Under the pieces are notes generated by a model. The model saw only the letters and a program-made list of their open reading frames with translations, did not search any database and was not told the origin of the DNA. A stretch of 64,000 bases of DNA from Azolla caroliniana (taxonomy: Eukaryota > Polypodiophyta), in NCBI GenBank assembly GCA_043228905.1, contig JBHGNT010000007.1, forward strand, positions 18,414,001-18,478,000, written 5' to 3'. Shown here piece by piece: positions 22,600 through 35,415 of the stretch (position 1 is its first letter; every line of letters starts with the position of its first letter). The position numbers and the translations under genes were made by a program.

Positions 22600-25018
22600 A
22601 GCCTCCTCTTATTGTTCTATTTATATGCTTGTTTTTTGTTTGAGACTTCTGTATGTGGGATAAATTTAGATAGGAAAACCATTTTCTGTATTCACCTTCC
22701 ATACCCTTTGCACTTTCTCAAGACCTAAGTCTAAAAAGCTTTTTTAACATTTTCTGTTTTTGCTATCTCATGGCTCAAGCTATAATTTAATTTACATGTT
22801 ATGTTTGGCAAGTGTATATGTATGTGTTGTGTACATGCTACTATGGATGTGTATGTATGTGTTGTGTGTATGCTACTATGTAAGTGATTGGTGTATCGAG
22901 GCTTGATACAAATGCTTTGATTTGAGACCATTGTTGTTATAATGGTTACCCATTTTTTCAAATTTGGCTTCGGTTTTAAATTCCCTTTACAACAATTCAT
23001 TTAATGGATATTGAGTCGATGGATGTATTATTGATCTCATTTGTCTACAATGAGAGACAACCCCTTTAACATCATTAGAGATGCGATGAAAGAACATTTG
23101 GTCACTTGTAAATCTTAATTGATGAACATTAATCGATTCCCATGTGACTGTGACTATTGAACATTATCGTAAAAGCAAAAGTAAAAAGTAGGGGGTTATT
23201 TATGCAATTTTTGCACTCACCATTAGATAGTGATAGCGTGAGACAAAGAAAAATAATGTGATCTGTATCAAGTAAGAGTGTGAGAGATAGACACACTGAG
23301 AGTGACTAAGAGGGAGGAGGAAGCCATAAACAATCTCGATCTCAACCCGCATCCGTGTCAAGTGAAGTTTGCATCGAAACTCTAGCTTCTATCCTTGACC
23401 AATGTGTCTTGAGTCCTCTTTTTTGTCAATGTCAAGTGTTGCTCAAATTCATAAGTAAAAACCATTCTTTGCACTATATAGGTGTATAGTGTGGGTGGTG
23501 GAAGTAGAATAGATACCATTGGGGGGAGAAAAAACCATTTCCAAACTTGAGGAAGAAAAGTGAAATAGAGGGTTGTCCGTTTTTTGTCATTTTAGGAAGA
23601 CATTCACATCAACGTGCACAATGCATCTCCCGTTTTTTTATTATGACTTTCTTCCACTTATCGTGATAACATTTGTTTAATTTTAATACAAGGATTAGTG
23701 TAAACTTGATGGTTGCAAGATTCCATTTGTGACGTGATGTAGTAAATGGTATTGTCATTGTGACTCGAAACCAAGGTGTGTCCTCTTAAAGTTCACATTG
23801 CTAAATTGGTGTGCTTGTAGATGTTCTAGGGAGTTTTTGTATTTGCACATTCCCATATTAATCAACAATAATTAAGTGTGAAGAACAAATTATTTGATTT
23901 CATTTTGCTTGCTTGTCAATTGGTATTTTGGTTTTCCCAACATTAGGTAATGTATTACATTGAAGTCTTCTTGAAGTGTGCTCTTATTAGGCCCACCAAT
24001 TTCCCCATTATATATACACATATGTATATAGGTTCTTCCTTTTCCATTCTAAGCATGCAAGAGATATTGAAAAATAGTAGTTTCACAGAAATGGCAATAC
24101 TTGGCCCCAATGCATGATTTCCACATACACTAGTGGCATATTCATATATGAGTGATATAATAGAGTGCGGAGAATCAAGCAAAAATGCTTTACTGCAACA
24201 ATTTGCATATATGTGCATAATAAAGTATGAAAAGTGATTCAAATTTAGCCCATAATTTGATAGAGGTTCTTGCTTCATTTCCATAAGCATATTCTATTGA
24301 GCCTTGATTACAGTATTGTACCACCATTATCTTCATAAGTGAAGAACAATCATTATTTATTTTGTTTCATGCAATTTCTCAAATATATTGAGACCATCAC
24401 TCCAAACACATTATATTCTCTCATGGTAGGGACTATGTGAGGCATATTACAAAGAGGTGTGGTGCTTTAGGGTTGTGTTTTTAATTTTGTTTTGATTGTT
24501 GTGGTTGTAGGTTGAAATGTGTACTTAGCTGAGCCACGAACCCAAATTGTGTTTGCTCCAACATGCAAGCAAGAAACAAAATCTATAGAGTTGGCTTGTT
24601 GCCTTTGTTAAACATGCTTATTGCTCAAACGAACAATATGGACAAATACCCAATGAATGAGACACGAAGTGAGGACACAACTTGTCCTCCAGGTATCCAT
24701 TCTAACACCACCTTCGGGATGAATAATACAATTTACCTTGAGAAAATAGGTTTAGGAGACACAAGGAAAACATTATGTGGTGAATCATGATTGATTAAAT
24801 GATGATAAACTCACATTTGCGTGATCATAATCTCCACATCTTTGGATAGATGGATCATCATGTTTGTCGAGTTCATAAGCAAAGATTATGTATTACTCTA
24901 TCTCCTAAGCACATCGTGATGATGAACCACAAATTGCACTTGGCATAGTAGAAGTTACAAGAAGAACCTATGAATGAATGACCGAACACATGCACGCTCT
25001 ATCAAGGGTGTGCGATTA
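22600..25018. other. No gene recognised; duplicated flank sequence
   Basis: The left 200 bp are the upstream flank of A3. A GTAT/GTGT-rich tract lies at about 22815-22885. The rest has only short frames. A segment at about 23940-24070 repeats the AATATATTACATTAAGG-type block seen at 18390 and 36470. Confidence 0.5.
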
Positions 25019-25086
25019 AGTCCCACATAGAAAGACATGTACAATATATAGGCTTATATATAACTATGAAGATTGCCTATTTCTTT

Positions 25087-25106
25087 GTCCCTTCGGGGAC
25101 ATCTGA

Positions 25107-25138
<32 letters not shown>

Positions 25139-25188
25139 GGCCCCTGCGCAAGGATGACACGTACAAATCGAGAAATGGTCCAAATTTT
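25087..25188 (+). ncRNA. U6: U6 spliceosomal RNA gene 2 (one substitution)
   Basis: This U6 body is full length and identical to gene 1 except GACACGTACAAATC for GACACGCACAAATC in the 3' domain. The promoter is strong: USE AGTCCCACATAG at 25019-25030, 25 bp to TTATATATAA at 25054, and 24 bp to the start. A T-run follows. It may be active. The changed base lies outside the ACAGAGA and U4-pairing regions. Confidence 0.9.
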
Positions 25189-25189
25189 T

Positions 25190-28100
25190 TTCCTTGTCAT
25201 TATTATAACAAGCCATTTTATACGGTTGTTGCTTCAAAAAATTGAATAGCTTTAGACTCATGCATGTATTGGTTTATGAACCCCCAAATGACAAATTCCA
25301 TGTGTTTATTATGGAGGTATCGCAGGTGGAGACTTAGAGTCCATGGATTCATAAAGATTGCTACAAGGATAGGACGTGACATGTTGGGAGGGATTGAGAC
25401 CTTCATGCCTCCATGATGGCGATGGAATATCCAGTATTGACATTGTGATTATGGTATGTCCCTAGATTTTTGAGGGAATTTTTTTTATTTGCATTCCCAT
25501 ACTAATCAACGATAATTAATGGAAACGGAAAACGAATTGATTTTGTTGCGCAACTAGTTTGTCAATTTGATAGATGCTCTTTCGTAGTTACCACCCTATA
25601 TGGAGAAGATATCATTCAGAGCTTAACTAAAACAACAATCCATTTGAAGCTGGTCAAATTCACATCATTAGTGATATGGATCCATTATCTTAAGAGAGCA
25701 CACATTACTGAAAAAGAGCATTGGTAGACTATCAAGCAATTCACACTCTTATGCGAGAAAACTAGTACTTCATTTTTTTGTCATTCAATAGTTATATTCA
25801 CATGGGAATTCTAATAGCTAGGGTCACAATAGCCTTGCAAGGAATTACATTCCCATGTGACCATAGTTATCAAGCTGATAAAATTCTTGTTACATGTTTT
25901 TGGTTACAAATTGTAATTATACCTTTATGCTCCTCTTCTGTTATGTGTCTTGTCTTCAAATAATGAACCTAACTTACTTATGATAATTTATAGTTGGCTG
26001 AATCTTATGAATTATTGGATTGGTGAGGATTTCCATTCCCTGTGTCTCCATGATGGGTAGTAGGTAGTTTATAATATTGAGGTCTTCTTCAGCATCCTCT
26101 CATTAGGCCTACAAAATTCCCATTATATATATTCAAACACATATGTACTATATAGTTGCTTCCTTTTCCATTCGAAGTATGTAAGAGATAAGGACAAATT
26201 GTTCCATGGAACTTGTGGAGAACTGCACAAATATGATTTGTTTGTTACAATGGCATTTATATGCACAGTAAAAGGTATGGAAAAAACATTCAAATGTAGC
26301 TCAAAATATTGATAAGATTGTTTTTTTTTCTAAACAATATATCCTTCCATTAGTTTTAAGAAGCATGTCTGCTAAAAAATACAACCAATAGCTCAGCGCT
26401 GCTGCTTCCAACAACACCTTTGTTACAAAAGACTTCAAAAGCTTCCTTTAGAGCCTTGTGAAAGAGGGAATGATGTACAAAGCATTACTCACATATTGTA
26501 GATATTTATCATGCAATTCAAACACATTCCGTACAAATGCCTGGTCTAATCCAGTTACAACCTTCTTCTCAGCCTTTTTATTGCTTGTTTTACTAATGTC
26601 ATTCCTTCATCGGTGATATGCTTCTCGATAAGATTGTTTTCTGTCAAGATTGATAAGTACCAATACTATCATCAGAAATCAGCAATGATGATTATTGCTT
26701 TCCTCATGAAATCTCTCAGATATATTGGGAGCATCACTCTCAACACATTGACTGGCCCCCATGGTTGGGGCAAGGTGAGGTTGTTAGTTCTAATATTATT
26801 ACATTCAGGCATGGTACTTTGGAGGTACTTTGGATACTAAAACTCGAGTCATGAGTCCAATACATTGGGCTATTCGCTCCAGCAAGGGAAGGGTGATAAT
26901 ATTAAGGAGAGGAACAAGCATATAGGTTTGAACTATGTCATTAACTACTATTTCACTTTCAAGAACTTGAGACACGAGAGCATTAAGAGAAAAGGTTGAA
27001 AGCTTTAGACTCAAGTGCTTATTGCAATGATTATTCTTGAAGACATTGTTACATTGATTTATGAGCTTACTATATATCTTATGAAGATACAAGTATATGT
27101 TGTGGAGATGGTCTTTGGAAGGTGGACATCAAGATGAGGAATCAAAGCTTCAATTGTATGAGTTATGGAGATGGCCTTTGGAAGGATAACAAAAGAAGGA
27201 AATCGAAATAGGTTTAAGCACAATGAAACACTAGCACAATTTAAATATGGGTAGAATACAATAATGAAACCTTAGCCATTCTCTTTGAACAACTCAATTT
27301 TGAGTTATACATTTTCAACATGTTAATAATCTTTCATTATTATCCTAACTATGAGTGAGGCAAAGGTCCAATTAGCCACAAATAAAATGAGCTCATGAAT
27401 GGGTGTAAAATCTTGTCTTCAAGCAATTACATACAAAAAAGGATTAGTAGATCATCAAGCGATTGCACTCTACATGAGGAAATCAGTAATTCAATTTCTT
27501 TCATTTAGTAGTTACAAACACTATAGTCCTCTAAGGAATTAGAATTAAGGTCCTTTGATATCCCATGAATTAATAGAACTTTTCTATTAGTGCTACATCA
27601 TAGAGGACCCAAAATGCCTCGTTTAATGCAAATCATCAAGACAATTGTTGGAAGAATAAATAAAAAACAATGTGGAAAAACCAAGAGTAGCATAGCTTCT
27701 TGCATTTCTCAATTACATGGGTACAATGTGTCATTATTGCATTTACTGAATATGCACAATAACATGAAAGAAATGCTTGTGCTTTGACTCTACCATGGGT
27801 TCATTTCATGGACATATCAAGTAATTGTAAAACTTCTTTTGGTCGTCAATCATAATATGTGTCACAACAAATCACAAATCAATCATATCTCTTCTCATCT
27901 AGACCTTCAAGGAATTGAACTTGATATTATGACACGCTAATGTTTCATTATGCAACCTAAGCATGGGCTATAGGACAAAGTTCTGTTTGTGGAACCAAAG
28001 TATGGAGGTCTTTGATTCCTCATAACGATCTCCATCTCCATGACATACATGTAATAGTCCAATCTAATCCATACATAGAGAGAGCTTATAGAAGTCAACA
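25190..28100. repeat. Duplicated flank block (partners 37510-39480 and inverted 39512-40240)
   Basis: The part 26740-28460 matches 37510-39480 in direct orientation, for example GGTGAGGTTGTTAGTTCTAA. The part about 25780-26740 matches 39512-40240 in inverted orientation, for example AAGTACCAATACTATCATC. No protein gene was found. Confidence 0.8.
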
Positions 28101-28186
28101 TCAGCTCAGAAATGGGTACAAACACTTCTTCAGTAGAACAATAGCTAGGCTTGGCTGACATGCACCAATCTCATCATTGTTGATAA
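28101..28186 (-). ncRNA. Family A small RNA unit A4 (perfect box C)
   Basis: USE-like ATCCCACAG (28240-28248 complement, last base changed) and TATAAAT (28206-28214) lie upstream. This copy has ATGATGA, an exact box C consensus (RUGAUGA), and box D in TTTCTGAGC. The hairpin is weakened (GTCAGCCAAGCCTAGCTAT) and there is no T4 run directly after box D, so its activity is doubtful. Confidence 0.45.
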
Positions 28187-28899
28187 ACATAACTTGTTAT
28201 TGCTTAATTTATAACCTTGTTTTAGTTTGAGACTTCTGACTGTGGGATAAATTTGGTAGAATGGCATTTTTCTGGATGCACTTTTCATACCTTGAGGCTT
28301 GCACTTCTCAAGACTTGAGTCTAAAAGCTTTTCAATAGTTTCTCTTGTTGATCTCGTGGCTCAAGCTCAGATTGGAATTAGTGATAATTGACAATATATA
28401 TCTATATCTATCTATATATATGCACCACCTTCTTCTTAACTTTACCCTTCCATTATATGTGAGGTTTATTACAAGATGGTTCTTTGGATACTACTACTTC
28501 CATGGATACAAACCCATGCAATTCAATTGAGACAAACATTCTTTTTAACACCTCCCTCCATGGAATTATCCACATGTCATTGGTCTAGATGTTCTGAGAA
28601 ATGTAGGTTGTGAGCCAAAAGCTAAAACTTTTATAAACAAGAAGTTATGAGATTAGCACGATGCCACATGCTACCTCTTCATTGTGATTTAGATAATGAG
28701 AAAATAGCTCATGTTTTTCATATGTTCCATTTGAACTTACCAAATAGCTTTTACCAAATGAATGAATGAATGAGTGGACCCATGCACATGAACACATCCA
28801 TGCGATGGAAAGGGGGATTCATTCTATTATAAGTCCAACATACAGAGGCACATAAGATATGTAAGTATATATATAATTGCAGAGAATGGCTATGTCTTT

Positions 28900-28919
28900 G
28901 TACCTTCAGGGACATCTGT

Positions 28920-28951
<32 letters not shown>

Positions 28952-29001
28952 GGCCCATGCACAAGGATGACACACACAAATCGAGAAATGGTTTAAATTT
29001 T
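28900..29001 (+). pseudogene. U6 pseudogene
   Basis: The full length is recognisable but changed at several conserved sites: 5' hairpin GTACCTTCAGGGACATC, CTGTTAAAATT, and CCCATGCACAAGG. The promoter USE is also altered (TCCAACAT at about 28833). ACAGAGA is kept. Decay of both body and promoter points to a non-functional copy. Confidence 0.85.
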
Positions 29002-29770
29002 TTCTCAAACCTCCTTGTTTAATTCCATCTTCATAATGAATTATAATCAATCAACAATCATATCATATCATTGGTTTCTTCTTCTTGTCTTCTTTCCATG
29101 GAAATTTGCATAGACAATCCATGTAGTTTAAATGCAGAATACATAAGTAATCATGGATGTCTAATTAATAGCCACACAACTCTTATTTGGTCATTGTTAA
29201 TACCTAAGTCACTATGACTATTCAATAGAATTTCTTCTTCCATTTCTCGAGCTGAAAGAGTTCAACCAAACACATGGTTGGTTGCATTAACAAATCGAGC
29301 AATTGTAAAAGTTGTTTTCATAAAGTCCATCACGATAAACAAATCAATCGACTCTTTCCGTCCTCTTTAAAGAAGCATTGTATGTTTTCGACGTGCTAAT
29401 AATACTTCATTACATAACTTGAGAGTTGAGCTGGGAAAAAGTATTGGTTAGAGTTACAAACAAAATGAGCCTAGAAATGGGTGTAATAATGACTTCACAT
29501 GGAATTAAAGGTAGTCAAACATGAAATATGTCATTTGGGGGTTCATAGCTAGGACATGAGTCTAAAGTTCTTAGGGTTTTCCATTTTATGTAGCAAGCAT
29601 GTGATTTTCATGGATGCAAAACTAGGCACAATGCTACTTCTATCTATTTACTGTATGCAAATGCATCCAATGGCATCCTCACTAATAACAAGACTATAAT
29701 CTTATCCCACATGCATAAGTCTTCAAATACAGAAAGCTTATAAATAAGCACAGGAAGTTGTCCTTTCCAT

Positions 29771-29865
29771 AGCTGTGAAGAGATTGGTACATAGCAGCCC
29801 TACTCGGGTTGTGAGATAATCTTTGATTATTATTGAAGAAGAAGATGTGTATACATTCAGCCATA
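29771..29865 (+). pseudogene. Family A unit A5, degenerate
   Basis: The promoter is intact: USE ATCCCACAT at 29704-29712, 25 bp, TTATAAAT at 29738. In the body box C has become TGTGAAGA, box D is lost, and the hairpin has changed to GCAGCCC-TACT-CGGGTTGT. The stem is still paired through compensating changes. Confidence 0.4.
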
Positions 29866-30057
29866 TCAGCATGTATACATACATATACACTTACCAAACA
29901 ATAACATGTAAATTAAAGTGCATATGCTGTACTGTCAATAATCACTAGTTCAAATCTCTGAGCTTTGAGCCATGGAATAGCAAAAACAGAAAAATGTTAA
30001 AAATCTTTTTAGACTCAGGTCTTGAGAAAGTGCAGGATATGGAAGGTGCAACATTGA

Positions 30058-30110
30058 CTTGATAACTTGTGAAGACATGTTGCACCCATTTCTGAGCTTT
30101 TATCTTCTTT
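30058..30110 (+). pseudogene. Family A fragment: C' and D half only
   Basis: TTGTGAAGACATG and CACCCATTTCTGAGC followed by TTTT (30097) match the 3' half of family A. The 5' half with box C and the hairpin is missing. Confidence 0.5.
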
Positions 30111-30589
30111 GCCTTCCATAACCTCTCTCTACTGTGTATGGAGAAGATTGGGCTGGGCTACCACTAACTAACTGTATGTCGCAGAGATGGAGATCACTAT
30201 GAGGAATCAAAAACCTCCCAAAATTTTGGAACCACAAAGAACCTCACAATTTTAAACATTGTCATCTCTGCCCGTGCTTAGTCAGGTTGCATAATGAAAC
30301 ATTTGCATGTCCCACAATATCAGAGCTCAATTCCTTGAAGATCATGAGTCTCGGAACTATAATAGTAGAATCATGGTGCAACCATCAGGTTTTTGCATTA
30401 AACTTGGTATTACAAGTGAAACTCAGAAGAAAAAAGTGATCAATGCTAACGGTAGACACATGTATGGAGCATATGGATATATATAATGCTAGAATTTGGC
30501 TCCATACAATGAATTCCGAGTAGTATTTGTAGCCACTAGTTCTACTAGGCTTGCTTGTTTGCATGCACCAGGAAACAATGGCGTTCTGA

Positions 30590-30680
30590 TAACAAGATTT
30601 ATCCTACTCTACTTTCAATAATTGTAAAATTAACAAAACCCTACATATATGCGGATTCCCGTCCTCTAATTTAAGTACCT
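30590..30680 (+). promoter_or_regulatory. Family B promoter remnant
   Basis: TTATCCTACTCT, then AATTGTAAAATTAACAAAACC, then ATATGCGGATT keep the order of family B units, but the USE is broken. It is probably inactive. Confidence 0.3.
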
Positions 30681-30981
30681 TCTTCTGCCATGTGCAACAA
30701 ATTCGTTATAATTCCACTTGTTAACAAAAAAACATTCTGATTTCTTTCTTCTGGAAGAAAACAATCAGTTAATGCATTTGTTAACAGAAAACATTCTGAT
30801 TTCTTTCCTATGGAAGAAAACAATCAATCAGACAGAAATGCATGCATGTCATTTTTCATATCTTGACCCCCGATTTACATCATTTCTTCAAGAACAGAAA
30901 CCATAAACACCACTGTGACCTAATAATAATAAAACGGCGATTGATGACTACTACTGCAGAATAAGCGCAGAGAAAAAGGAA

Positions 30982-31031
30982 AAAATTTGGACCATTTCTC
31001 GATTTGTGCGTGTCATCCTTGCGCAGGGGCC

Positions 31032-31063
<32 letters not shown>

Positions 31064-31083
31064 TCAGATGTCCCCGAAGGGAC
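30982..31083 (-). ncRNA. U6: U6 spliceosomal RNA gene 3
   Basis: This is a full-length U6 body with no change relative to gene 1 that I can see, ending in a run of Ts. The promoter has TATATAAAT-type TATA (about 31108-31118) and USE with TCCCACATAT (31141-31150 complement) about 25 bp further up. It is likely functional. Confidence 0.95.
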
Positions 31084-31149
31084 AAAGCCATAGCCATTCT
31101 CTGCAGATTTATATATACTTCTATATCTTATGGGCCTTTATATGTGGGA

Positions 31150-34100
31150 CATATATATAGTTAACAAACACTTTATGTCACTTTGAGAGGGTCCTGGCTC
31201 TACTATGTATATCCAATACCCACGATAGATACATGGTTCCAATTTCCAATGATGGTTCCACTGAGGCTTAACTTGCTAAGCCATTGAACTTAGGCCAAAC
31301 CTCTCGCTTTGGGCATGCCCCTACCGGTCGCAAAACTATACGGTTCCCCATATGACCCAAGTGCATTGGGGTTCTTCGTCCACCCAAGCACTGCATTATT
31401 ATCGCATTATATATGACACTTACATTTTAACCATTGTAATGTTTCGGTATTATGATCGTGTCAATGCTCACGTTATTCTTGACAATACTTTCTTTGTTAT
31501 CATTATTGTTTGTCGCACCACGCATGTGATAGTTATGCACAACCACAAAAAAGGGGGCAACCATGCATGATGGTTAGGCCTGAATTAGCTTTGCAAGTGG
31601 TCCAAGGATTATCACCTATAGGGATTCGAGGAACTCAACATCAATCTTTTATGTAATCTTGTGGACCTAGGAATCGGCAACGGCCCGGTTATGTGGTTTG
31701 GTTTAGGCTTAAGCTTCCTTAACCGGTTTGAGCTTAGTTTGGGATGGCTCAAGCTGAACCAAACCGATTTGGGCCAAGCCAGTTAAGGCTTAATCGGCTT
31801 GGCTAAACCGTTTTAGGTTTGGAAACTCCCAAACCGGTTTAGGCTTGACCAGTTTGGTCTGGACAAGGCCAAATTGGTTAAGCCGAAACCAAACCGTTAT
31901 CAATTCCTACTTGTGGTCCTAGTTCTTCTTCGTTATAATAAAATTATTTTTCTTCATTTTCCTTTTTCTAAAACATATTACGTTTTGTTTCAACCTTTGT
32001 GAAACTCGAAGATAATACCCTCTCTCTTTTCCTCGAGGAATCTTCCCAAACTTTATTTTCTACTAGAGTTTGTTAGCAAGTAGGAATGTGTGCATGTTCT
32101 ATATGAGCTAGATTTCCTTCACAACCAAAATTTGGCATTGGAGCACGAGAACTAGAGGCTACTTTGGGATTTACAAGCGAGTACCAAAATTGGCACAACA
32201 ATGTCACAAGCTATGCATTCGAGTCCACCACTCGAAGCACCTTTTAATATCTTTGCAGCAATAAGCTTCAATACAACAAACCTTTCCCAAGGAGCCGAAT
32301 ATCATCTTGCTGCCAAAATTAGATGGTATTTTATCTTAATTCTGGAGGGTTGCTAAACCAAATGTGTATAGTCATTCAAATGCATCCCGATCATATATCC
32401 GAACAATGTAGGATGAGTTAGGTTAGTTGGAACTTTGTTGAGAATCACGATGAATACCATACTTTGCACCATTTCTAGAGAAGAGATCGCATTTATTTGA
32501 AGATTTTGATGTTTTTCAAGCATGCTTTGGAGATACTATTAGTGGGAGAATGGAAACAAACAATATTTGAAGTTATGGTGAGCATATCATCCTACCTCAA
32601 CTAATGCATTATTCTTGATGAAGAATTATTATATTATTCGATTTGCAACCAATGTAGCCCAATTAAATGTAACATTTGAGTAGGTTAAGCATATGTATAG
32701 ATAGTAGTGTGTGGGTACTCCAAAATGTGACTTAACAATAGTTGTTTGTGGAGCTATTATCAAAACTTATGACAATAGTAGTACATAGGCTAGTTGCCAA
32801 CAATTGACATTCACGATAGACTATGTTGTTCCTATAGTAGAAATAGAAGGTAGTGTATGACTTATCACTAAAGAAGGTAGGGAGCGAGCTACCCGTGGCT
32901 GCCCTCCATACAATACATTGGCCATATGGCTGAAAATTACCAACTTTAGTTACAAAAAAACTCACTATTGATAGTAGGACATAGGTTAATTGTCTACACT
33001 CAATATTCGTGATACTCATTAATTGTCTTCATAGCTAGGCAACTCTTGTTTAATTGACTTCTTTGACTCATACGCCTTATTTCATACATAACTGAAACGC
33101 CTCGTATTGTTTACTTAATTTTTATACCAATGGAGGATATTTTTTATGGAAAAATAATAATTTGAAATGCCTCGTAGAGGAAGCACGATTTGCAACAATC
33201 ATGTTAGCCTCGATAGACATGGCATTTACAAACCCCCACAATAGGACCCCTATAGTCTAAACTTCAAGTACTCTTGAGTGCTACACACTCAAATCCATGG
33301 ATATGAAATTCTAAAAGTGGTTACTAATGGTCAATGTGATGAGTTAATACACATGGCAAGGCTCCCTACCCGTTTTGTGTTTATATGGTTGATGGTCGTT
33401 CAATATAGTCCCTTGGTTTCCTAAAAGTGGTGGTTATCCATTCTAGATATTCATTGTGGTATTGCACTTGATAGACCCTGACACTTAACCGATATCCTTG
33501 GATTTTTTGGAGCTACACATTGTTAGGATTCAGGAACATGATTGGCTACCACCTCACTTTTTTTTTATGGAAGACGACGAAAATCAAAATCTATACACAA
33601 CCCAATAAACAAACATTAATACAACTAAACATAATCAATAACGAATGATTGCCTCCAATTAATGGCATGTTAATGCAAGTTTCCATGGCCTAGAATAATA
33701 GCCATGCATGTATCCAATGTCATGTTTAGGACCAAATTATTAACCAATTGAAGGATATAAAATCTGAGATTGGCTGGGAAATAGTAAGTACACTTGAAAT
33801 CGATGAAAACTTATTAATGATTTATTCATAATCATATAAGATCATTTAAACAATGAAATACAAGTTTTTTTTTCTATAAATACTATAATCTTGTAGATTA
33901 GAAATTACATTTGAGCATCTTTGGACATTACCAAATTGCCCTCTCCCATCTTACGAGGATAAGTTTATGATGGTAATAACTCATACAATTATATTTGTGG
34001 ATCATTTTAATACACATAGGCATATGAGAAACAAAAGTTCCTCATGGACAAAAGTTTCCATTACATCTTAGCTTAAAAGTTAACATCCAAAATACACTAT

Positions 34101-35400
34101 TGAAATACATTTAGATGAAGAAACATAACTTGATGTAAGAGGATGCACGCTAAATGACGAGCGGAGCCAAAGGGAAGTGTTAGGACATGGCTAATTGTTC
34201 GGCCAATCAAACCTAATTCAATACAAGATATCATTTAACCCCTATGACTTTATGACTGAAATTTGGGCATCCAAGTTCAAATTGGGCGTTGTGCAAAATA
34301 TGAGTTGGTACAAGGACCTAGGTGATCTAGGGTTCACATGGCAATACACCTATGATATCAAAGTCAATATGGTAGAACCCATATATGTGTTAGTGTGAGG
34401 ATCTAGGGTTTGGGTCATTTAGCCCCAAGGACTTTACGACTGAAATTTGGACAACCAAGTTCTTTGGGTGTTGTGCAAAATATGAGCTGGTACAATCACT
34501 TGGGTGGTCCAGGGTTCACATGGCAAATACGCCTATGATATCAAATTCAATATGGCAGAACCCATATATGTGTTGGGGCGAGGATCTGGGGTTCGTCTAA
34601 TGATTGAATAATGTCAGATTCGATATAGTATTGACCATATATGAGTTGGTACGAGGATCTAGGGTCCAAGTCCGCCCAAATTTTGATACGATATTGACCA
34701 GACCAGATATATGGGCGGATACGAGTATCGGGGGGTGGTATGGGTTTGCCTGGGGACGATTGGTGCCAAATTCGAGATTCAATGGGGCCCATATATGAGG
34801 TGTGGTTGGTTGGTCAGTCTGGGGTTTGATTCGCGTGGTCATGAAATGAGGTGAGGCACGGTGAGAGCCCACCCTACAATTCTAGCTATAAATAAGACCA
34901 CAAGATCTCTTCTCCACTCCATGACACACACACCCATGGTCCATGCATATGTATGTATGTCCATTGTACAGATGGTGGTGGTATAGGTTACAATACATGC
35001 TTAGTTGTAGTTTGGGAGGAGTAGACCATAAAAATCTTGGAGATATGGTGTACAAATATGTGTAGTTCTTGTATATACACATCAAATCGGCTATGATGTG
35101 AGCACAATGGAGTCGGTTGGTATACTCCTTTATCCAACACAACTTTTGTATTTCTTATGATTTTATAATATCGAGGCGTATCTCTTTAGGTAAAAAAAGA
35201 AAATGGCTAGCCCAACTTTGACCCCATGGGAGAGAAGAACAAAAAAAGAAAATGGTGAGCCCAACTTGGACCCCATGGGAGAGAATATGTTAAATTAAAC
35301 ATATATTAGTTCATAGATGCTCATGCAACATGAATAATTTTTTTAGCATCAACTTAATTTACATTACAAAGTTAGTTTAACTCATTTATTTGTCTAATTA
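31150..35400. other. No gene recognised; degenerate repeats
   Basis: There is a cluster of AACCGG/CCGGTT words at about 31,680-31,910 and degenerate sequence to 34.1 kb with many stops in all frames. An imperfect two-copy repeat of about 190 bp lies at 34232-34408 and 34421-34597 (shared GACTGAAATTTGG and GAACCCATATATGTGTT). Some of 31.9-32.7 kb could be decayed retrotransposon gag, but I could not support it. Confidence 0.5.
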
Positions 35401-35415
35401 ATCCGTCCAAACATA

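Noticed and set aside
31900-32700. Retrotransposon gag pseudogene
   Set aside because: A few phrases resemble gag, but stops are frequent in every frame and no diagnostic zinc knuckle or motif was found.
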